DNA of 64,000 nucleotides. Source: Rhyzopertha dominica (Eukaryota > Arthropoda > Insecta > Coleoptera > Bostrichidae). The translations under genes were made by a program, and so were the position numbers. Below the pieces are notes generated by a model that saw nothing but the letters and a program-made list of their open reading frames with translations, was not told the origin of the DNA and ran no database searches. How positions within the stretch are numbered: position 1 is the first letter of the stretch; every line of letters begins with the position of its first letter. Below, in pieces: positions 56,601 to 64,000 of the stretch. Location of the stretch: positions 48,827,092 to 48,891,091 of the forward strand of contig QCXZ01000138.1 in assembly GCA_025024175.1 (NCBI GenBank). The letters are read 5' to 3'.

Positions 56601-59600
56601 TTCCGGTGTCAAGTGACAGAGTTTTCTACAACTTTTTTAACAGTAGCGCTAATGTCAAAAAGAAGTTGCTAGAAAATCTGAACAACAAAAGAATTCTGCA
56701 TTTATCGCAGATCAATGCCATCGTCCACTCTGGCACAACCATATTGATAACTCGAACTGCAGTTCATTTTTGGCGAGATTGCCAATCAAACCCCTCAACC
56801 GTTCGACATGGCGAACACAGGTGGAATTCGTATTTCGTATTCAAAGTCCGACAGCATGTTTATTCGGTCCTGACAAGGGCACCCTCATCCTGGCGGACCC
56901 CTAAGCGCTACAGGCCACAAATAAACAGGAGAGCCAACTTTGTGATTCGGACTCGGCGTTCGGCGTTTCGCGGATGCAACCGTATAGTGTCAAAGCGAAT
57001 ACAAGCGTAAATGAAAGGATGTCGTCCGACTGATAGAAAATGCACAAACGCAAAATTCCCTGTTGACACGAAATTGTATTCAGGTAGTGAGCGAGTGGGA
57101 CGTATTGATTTTAAACAACGGGAAAGCGGAAGCACTCTGATATTTGTTCTACTCGTAGTTACTTAGACGGGTGCTCCAGGAGTTGGCTTTGATCGGATTG
57201 GAATCCCATTACGTATTGGCATGAAATCTAAATTTGGAGAGACAGTATTTAATATTGGGGAAAGGAAGTGGTTGCATTTGGATCTTCACCTCTCTTGTAC
57301 AAATGTCAACTTTACCATTTCAGATACCCAATTTTCGTAAAAGGAGAATATCAACCCTTTATTTGTTTAAATGTAATATTGTTTCTTGGTAGTCTCGCTC
57401 ATTAATGTCTTTTTATTTTATGCCCAAGCATATTTGAAGCCTACTGCTTTTTCTTCCCCAGCTTGCTGAGACGGTAACGGTTTACCTAGTTTTTTAGTAA
57501 TCCGACAAAGTATATAGACTTTCTTTTGTTTTCTATAGGTCTACAGTTGGCCTCATAGCTTGGTGTTTGCATTTGTATTTATTTACGGAAGCAAGAATAA
57601 AATGACACTATATCTATTCGAAGCATGACGTGGGGTTTTTGTTGTTTATGCCAAATTTGTACGTCACCAATATCCAAATGATGTAAATTGAAGAAAATAT
57701 CACATTGATAGAATTTCAAAGCCAAAAAATATGCAAAATACCAATTGGTTTAATTAAACTATAAGTGCCTAGATAATGGCAGATACAAAAGCTCAGACCA
57801 GGCATACCATTAATTTAGAATATACATTTGCATAAAATCCCTGCCCTGGACCTGACTAAGTATCTCCAAATTTATTCAGTGTTGATATTACATCTGAAAT
57901 ACCCCGGGTTACAGAGAAACCTTAACAGATCGTTACAACTTTCTAGATTCTCCAAGTTTACACAACAAATTGCATACGCACTGGAGTTTTCGTAACTTCT
58001 TCTGATTACCACTTATTTCCCGAAACAAAGGAACAAATCCACCCCACAGTTCTGAAGAATTTCCTCGGGGATTCCACAGAATTGGATTTAACCAAGGCGA
58101 AAGACACTTCGACGTTGATTAATTTTGTGGAAATTCGCGCCGATTCGGATGTGCATTGTAATTCTTTATATCCCCTGTAAATGCCGGATGCCTATATTGA
58201 AGTACCTCCTTGATATTGACTGACTTTCTAGCATTGCGCTCTGGTGTGGGAAAATTGTAGTATGTGGGAATGGTATTGAATTCTTGCGATGAATGCTTAT
58301 TCGGAGCCGCCGTACCTGAAATGCATCGAATATCAAAGCACCGCAGCTAGCGGAAGTGAAAATGACAGACACCGCCAGATGCATATAGTCAAGTACTTCG
58401 TTTAATAGGCCACTTGAAATTCTCGGAGTTCAATGTTTGCGATATTTTATAATCTAGGATACCAAATGTATGGCTCAGCATCCTGAGGTCCTTGTTTTTT
58501 TTAACAAAACACTTTATGTGTAAATAGATAAAAATGAAGCAAATGAGAGACATGTTCTAGGAGCAGAAATAGTTGAAGCGTTACAATAGTGTGAACAGCA
58601 GAAAAACTTTCTGGCTGTTTAGGCTATTCTTGATCAATTAATATTCCAAGAACACTTATTCAATTACTAAAACAGTGTAATACAATTTTAACTGATCAGG
58701 AAATGTATTTATTAAGGGACAGAAATCCACCAGTACAAAAACAAACTTACGTAAATTCCTATACCACCCGCTTATAAAATTTGTAAAAAAACTCAATTAG
58801 TTGGTGAATTATTTTGGATCAACGATTTCAATAAAAAATCCATACATTTGATCATAATCATTTTAGGCACGGTATTTTGAATAGGTACGGACAAACTAAA
58901 CTGTATAACTATACCGTTATCGCAATTCATGCTTAATTTAAACTATCGCTAGTCACCCTTTTTATAGTTTAATTGGCAGACTGCGATATACAACGATAAA
59001 TAAAACATAAAACGAACCGAAAATGACACAAAAGGTGAAAAAACAATAATCCAAACTTATAGTAACGCTGCAATTGCGCCCTACACAAAGTTCAAACTGA
59101 GGTCAAAATTTGGAAATCAATAAATTGCGTAGGTAATGTTATTGAAATGTAGTACGTAAGTTAATTTTGGAATGGAGAAAATAATAAAGGACGTTGTGCC
59201 TTTGAAAAAGTACCTCTCCAATACCATGAAAGATTTATTTCAGTGTATAAAAGCAAGCTAAGGGCGCTTTCACTAAACAAAAAAAATTAGGCGGTTAAAA
59301 ACAATAAAAGCGGTATCTGCGAAATAATAAGGGCTGTTCAGAATTTTTTATATGTTGGCTTTAAGTGCTTATCGCGGCAGAAAATATGCTCCACACGAAA
59401 CCCAAAAATCTAGATTACATTTACTTAAATAAAGTACAAATTTCGTTCTAAAGAGAGAAGCTAGAAAACGACACTCTGAGACGAGGCACGTGGGTCACGT
59501 AGAAAACCAAAGTGGGATAAGTATAAAACTTGCAATTTTCAACGAAAATCGATGAAATTGACCCTTGCTGTTCCAGACAATAAGCTGGGGAGCAACTTTT

Positions 59601-62600
59601 GCATGTTTTAATATCTTAAAAAGAATATTCTAATAATAAACTGAGATTCTAGTTTTTCGTATGAATGTCATTTTTCTTTAACCAAAATAAGAACAAGCAG
59701 GAAAAGAATCCCAATATGTGAGGAACAAAACAAGAACATATCATCAGAAAACCAAGATAATATTTATGCAGCTAGATGACCAAACCAAATTGCATTTACA
59801 AAATTGAAAAAATGCATAATGAAATGATAAATTCTAGGAAAAGTTCCACTATTAATACCCCAAAATTAATCAAACATGCGCTGAAAATGGATTTAAAATA
59901 TTACATGACGTTGGGAATTGTATATATAGGGCGAAGTTTATTGGAACAGTTAACATAAACACAACACTTAATAACTCCCATAAACAAGTCTGTTATGATC
60001 AAGTGGAATACCTTTTGATCATAAATGTTGCTGTAACTGTTATCCGCTAATAAGAATGAAAAGGGTTACTTGAAGCATAATTTATTATAACGCCGTAGAA
60101 TCACTCAAATGAAGTTATTAACAAATAACGACATTTAAAATGATAACGCAGTTTCTTGATTTTCATAATAAGGTGTTGGACATATTTTTAATAATATTAT
60201 AATAAACAACTTTATTGTTGCATTTTTTTAAACTGAAATATATCATACTTAAATGAAATAACAAACGTAAACAATTAGTACAATAGGCGGAGTTCAGCAA
60301 CACGCTGTCTTTCAGATTAATATTGAAATAGAGAAAATGTATGAGTTCGCTGGCTTCCTCAGCAACTAAAAAAGATATATTATTCTTATTATAACATAAA
60401 CTATACAAAACAATATTCAAGAGGTTGTCAGAAACTTACACCTTATCATTGCCTACTTAGCAGTTTTTGTTTTAATTTCACTTTTAAAGTAATAATATTA
60501 AGTAACCTTAGGTCAGAATGCAATTTATCACAAACTTTACTTATATTGTAGGAAACTATCGTTGAAAGAGAGCAGTGCGATGCAATGGATTTATAGTAAA
60601 TGACCTTCTACGGATGCTGATAATATGAACATAGTCCTGAACCTTATTTTACTATAAAGATATACATGTTTATAGTGAGTTAGATGATATAATGCCGCAA
60701 GTCACAAACATCTGTTTAACAAGTTTAACAGTTCTGTATTCTTTGCATCATCATCAATGCGTCTACGTTTAAGCAAGGGTCATATTCAGCACCACAATAT
60801 AAAATGTGCGAGAGGACTAAGATGTATCACAAAGCAGCCTATTTTTTCTTGTTAAGTGAGTCCTAAATTCTCACATCTATCTACATTTCATAAAATGAAA
60901 TCCTTCGCAAACACAATCACTAACGACTTGCTAGCATTTATAAACGAAGTATGATCTTTAGAACCATTAATCTATAAATGTAAATCTGTAATGCATTAGC
61001 GAGCGGTCTACATAATTTTCTATACATTTATGTATCCGACTGGTATATATAGTGTGAAAAGAGCGCGCAACATCGCACATTATGGGACACCACCATCTCA
61101 AAAGCGTTATATGAAAATTTAAAAATACTCATTCAACCTAAACTTCTGTATGCGACTTGTCAGATTACTTTTTAAGAAACAAAATCATGACTAAAACTAC
61201 TTATGTATTGTATTGTACTGTTATGCAGTGAGTACCTATCTCATCTAATATCAAAGATAAAGCAAGTCATTGGTTTCATAGTATATTTTGATTTTTGAAG
61301 CAGTAACCTTTTCAAGCACTTTGGACAAGCATAATAAAATTGTTAATGGGCCTTGACTATTTGTACTCACCGGATGTTTTTCTTTTTTTATCATGCTTTT
61401 TGTTGCATTTGAAAATATTTTTGCAATAACAACTGTCTACAATGTGTCATGAATGGTATGACAAAGGGACTGCACAACTATGTCATTATAATACTTACTA
61501 GCAGCTTTGCTTCTCATTGGACATATGATCTTTGATGGCAGAATGAAAATTGAATTTATAGTGAGTATATACTGCTCTAGCATAAAAAGCAGTCGTATTA
61601 ACAGCTTTTTTGTGTGACATATCCTTTACAAAGTTAACGAAGAACTGGTTAACAAGATGTGTTGGTATGTATGTATGACAGTTATCACTATTGATTTAGA
61701 TATTTAAGTTATTTAACTCTTTCCACATAGATTGGCTTCACATATTTTTTGAAAATCACATATTTTATTAATATGAATGTTACAAAATTCATGATCAGTA
61801 AGCAAGTAAGCAAAGTAACGTAATCGAAGCATACCACCGCATCAGTAAGTGAAATACTGTCTGAAGTAAATCTAGTTGGTTCAATCAAAGTTTTATAAGA
61901 ATCAAAATAAAATACATCCTCTTGCTTTATTGTACTCATAAAATGTGCAAAACACCTAATTCGAAAAACTCGCTAGGTTGGTTATAGTCGAACGTTTATC
62001 TATGCTGAAATTGCTGCATGTAATTTTTTTGAGCTATAGAACAAATTCACGCAATAAAACAACAGCAGGCAAGGACAGTGAATATTCGCGCATTACTTGC
62101 TGGCAATTTGCAATATTTACAAACACAAATCAACCAGCAACAACGATGCAAAAATAATCTGTGACAGTGTTCTTCAATTAAAGCGCCGTTAAAAACTATG
62201 ATACGACAAAAATAGTAATTAAAATTACCACGACATTCGATCATACGCTGTGCTAGACGGTGACACAGTGCACGGTTTTCATGCTGGTTGCAACCTTGGA
62301 ACCGTAACAATACTCTGGCCACACATCTGAACGTAATGGAGCGAAATTTACCAGAGAAGCGTATGCGATAAAAAAAAAAACGTGCGACCTTTCAACGCCA
62401 ACGAAATTGTTGCAAGTAAACACAAATTACCAGTGATGCTTAATTACTGGACATAATAGTACACGATGTATTTAGCGTACAAGCTTGGCGTACGCCATTG
62501 TTTACCTGTCGATCAGAGCCAACAAAGGATTTATAGTGAGAATCAAATTACTAAGTTCACGCTGTAAACCGCAATGAGCACTTTGGTGCCAGGAAACTTC

Positions 62601-62736
62601 AAACATTTGCAGTTTCAGTCCAAATTCAACAAAAAAATTTCCTTGGGTTTGTTGTGGATAATAACACTTTGCGCTTGGGTCTTTATCTTTAGAGTATTAA
62701 CATCTAATATACGGCAAACCATTAAAAAAAGGATTA
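56601..62736. other. Unassigned AT-rich sequence
   Basis: About 6.1 kb without a recognised gene, TIR or LTR. The plus-strand frame 56606-57010 begins with GTG and has no motif. The minus-strand frame 61709-61939 (ATG start, 76 codons, one hydrophobic stretch with FDYVTLLTCLLIMNFVTFIL) is the only small frame with a plausible membrane segment. Nothing else supports it. Confidence 0.45.
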
Positions 62737-62738
62737 TA

Positions 62739-64000
62739 TGAGGCATGTTTTTTAAGTAAGTACCGTTTTGGAATTAAAAAAAGACGTGCAAAGATATCGC
62801 AATAATTTTATCTTACATGAAAGCCTGTACCTTAATCTACTTTTCTACATAATTTCCGTGAATATTGAGGCGCTTGTCATAACGTGGCACCAGTTTTTGA
62901 ATACCCTCCTCATAAAATTCTGCCGCCTGACTTGTTAACCACTGCATCACAAATGTTTCGACTTCGTTATCGTCTTGAAGACGCTGACCACCCAGGTGTT
63001 TCTTCAAGTGCAGGAACAAATGGTAGTCGCTGGGCGCCAGATCAGGGCTGTATGGAGGATGATCTACAGTTTTCCATTTAAAAGATTTGATGAGATCTTT
63101 GGTCCGATTAGCCACATGTGGACGGGCATTGTCATGCAGCAAAACGATACCCTTACTCAACTTGCCACGTCTTTTGTTCTGGATTGCACGACGCAGATTG
63201 TTCAACGTCTTACAATAAGACGCTGCATTGATTGTCTCATTACGAGGCAGAAACTCCACTAGCAATACTCATTTTCTGTCCCAAAAAACTGTGCACATGA
63301 TTTTCCGGGCAGAAATTGTTTGCTTAAACTTCACTTTTTTGGGTGATGATGAATGTCGCCATTCCATGGATTGTTGTTTCGATTCTGGTGTGACGTAGGC
63401 CACCCATGTCTCGTCACCAGTAACAATTTGGTCTAAAAAATCTTCACCTTCATTGTGGTACCGCTCAAGGAAAGTCAATGCACTGCCCAAACGTTGGGTT
63501 TTGTGCAAATCCGTCAACATTTTTGGAACCCAACGTGAACACAATTTCCGGTAATTCAAGTTCTCGGTCACAATGCGATACAAAACACTACGAGAATATT
63601 GAGGAAAGCAGTCGCACAATGATGAAATTGTAAAGCGTCTGTTTTCTCTCACCTTTCCGTTCACTTTCTGCACCAAATCTTCATTAACGACCGAAGGACG
63701 CCCACTCCGTTCTTCATCATGCACATTTGTGCGGCCATCTTTAAATGCTCTCACCCATTTCCTTACCATTCCATCACTCATAATGTTTTGTCCGTAAACT
63801 TCACAGATCTCACGATGAATATCGATCGGTTTTACGCCTTTAGCACTAAGAAATCGTATAACAGCCTGTACTTCACAATCGGCGGGACTCACGATTGTCG
63901 GAGGCATCTTAAACAATCAGTAAACAACGTATACAATGAAGAATCAAACTGTAATGGCGTCAGTGCGTAGATAAGAGATGTAGGTAACCAGCGCGCATGC
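62739..64000 (-). mobile_element. Mariner transposon (copy 2), near-intact, cut by the window edge
   Basis: Its 3' terminal inverted repeat is at 62739-62770 (tgaggcatg... to accgttttg), preceded by TA. It matches the ends of copy 1 with one difference at the first base. The element runs to position 64000, and its 5' end should lie about 70 bp outside the window. It is in the opposite orientation to copy 1 and very similar throughout. Confidence 0.93.
62837..63907 (-). pseudogene. Mariner DD34D transposase with a single in-frame stop
   Basis: The ATG is at 63907 (MPPTIVSPADCE); the in-frame codon at 63916 is TTG. The whole protein is readable in one frame down to 62837, with one TGA at about 63266-63268 between CTVFWDRK and VLLVEFLPRN, where Gly is expected (GGA to TGA). 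D in VTGDETWVAY, D in LLHDNARPH and D in SPDLAPSDYH are retained with 34 residues between the last two. The segment lost in copy 1 is present here, as are the two codons LV before PRYDK. A single reversion-type change separates it from an intact enzyme, so functional siblings elsewhere in the genome are likely. Confidence 0.92.

Noticed and set aside
56606..57010. Plus-strand open frame of 134 codons
   Set aside because: It starts at GTG, has no recognisable motif and abuts an antisense PLE relic. Arg-rich composition fits chance in moderately GC-rich DNA.
61709..61939. 76-codon minus-strand frame with a hydrophobic segment
   Set aside because: ATG start and a membrane-like stretch are present, but in very AT-rich DNA hydrophobic codons arise by chance. 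No family resemblance or other support was seen.
1..64000. CRISPR arrays, bacterial operons or phage genes
   Set aside because: No regularly spaced repeats or prokaryotic gene organisation are present. All recognisable elements are eukaryotic TEs.

Overview
The window looks like gene-poor, AT-rich nuclear DNA from an arthropod, most likely an insect. No host protein-coding gene, tRNA or rRNA gene could be recognised. Everything with a recognisable protein signature is a transposable element (TE). The mix is typical of insect genomes: mariner, DUF4817-type and other Tc1/mariner-related transposons, pogo/Tigger-like, Mutator-like, Penelope-like (PLE), non-LTR, Ty3/gypsy and BEL/Pao elements. 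The insect order cannot be fixed from the sequence alone. Scattered single N bases show that this is a draft assembly.

Layout. 0-8 kb: a decayed DDE transposase (minus, ~0.87-1.08 kb); a truncated PLE with GIY-YIG endonuclease, inverted terminal repeats and a 13-bp target-site duplication (TSD) (2705-3644); a 177-bp snap-back copy of the same PLE end (4408-4584); a transposase fragment (5.7-5.95 kb); and a ~1-kb TA-flanked non-autonomous repeat (6309-7350). 8-23 kb: a complete but frameshifted mariner (8478-9788), a 211-bp palindrome (11241-11451), further DDE relics (14.86-15.25, 18.88-19.13 and 21.64-21.96 kb) and a TIR-bounded DUF4817-type transposon (16805-18602). 23-30.4 kb: a full-length, very young Ty3/gypsy retrotransposon (23114-30439) with 1075/1076-bp LTRs that appear to differ by one base. 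31-35 kb: Mutator-like and pogo/Tigger-like relics. 43-50.5 kb: a very young BEL/Pao retrotransposon (43858-50143, LTRs that read as identical) inside a minus-strand non-LTR reverse transcriptase relic. 52.6-53.1 kb: a second, partial copy of the TA-flanked repeat. 55.6-56.6 kb: a minus-strand PLE reverse transcriptase relic split by a 199-bp insertion. 62.7-64 kb: a second mariner, running off the window, with one in-frame stop.

The most notable object is the 199-bp insertion at 56329-56527. It has a 12-bp TSD and carries on the minus strand a textbook hammerhead ribozyme: CUGAUGA, a 4-bp GC stem II, GAAA, a palindromic ACUAGU stem III and a long stem I. It fits a retrozyme or solo PLE terminal repeat spread by PLE machinery, and it sits inside a PLE gene. 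Degenerate hammerhead-like motifs occur in the PLE ends at 2.7-4.6 kb and possibly in the 11.3-kb palindrome, so the window shows several states of the same RNA-based end structure.

The two LTR elements are each broken only by one or a few single-base frame changes, although their LTR pairs are almost identical. In the gypsy element the two pol breaks and the single LTR difference are all one-base losses in short homopolymers, so consensus errors need to be excluded before calling it dead. The long tracts between TEs are AT-rich with no recognisable genes. A few are GC-richer and could hold conserved regulatory DNA, but that cannot be judged from one sequence.
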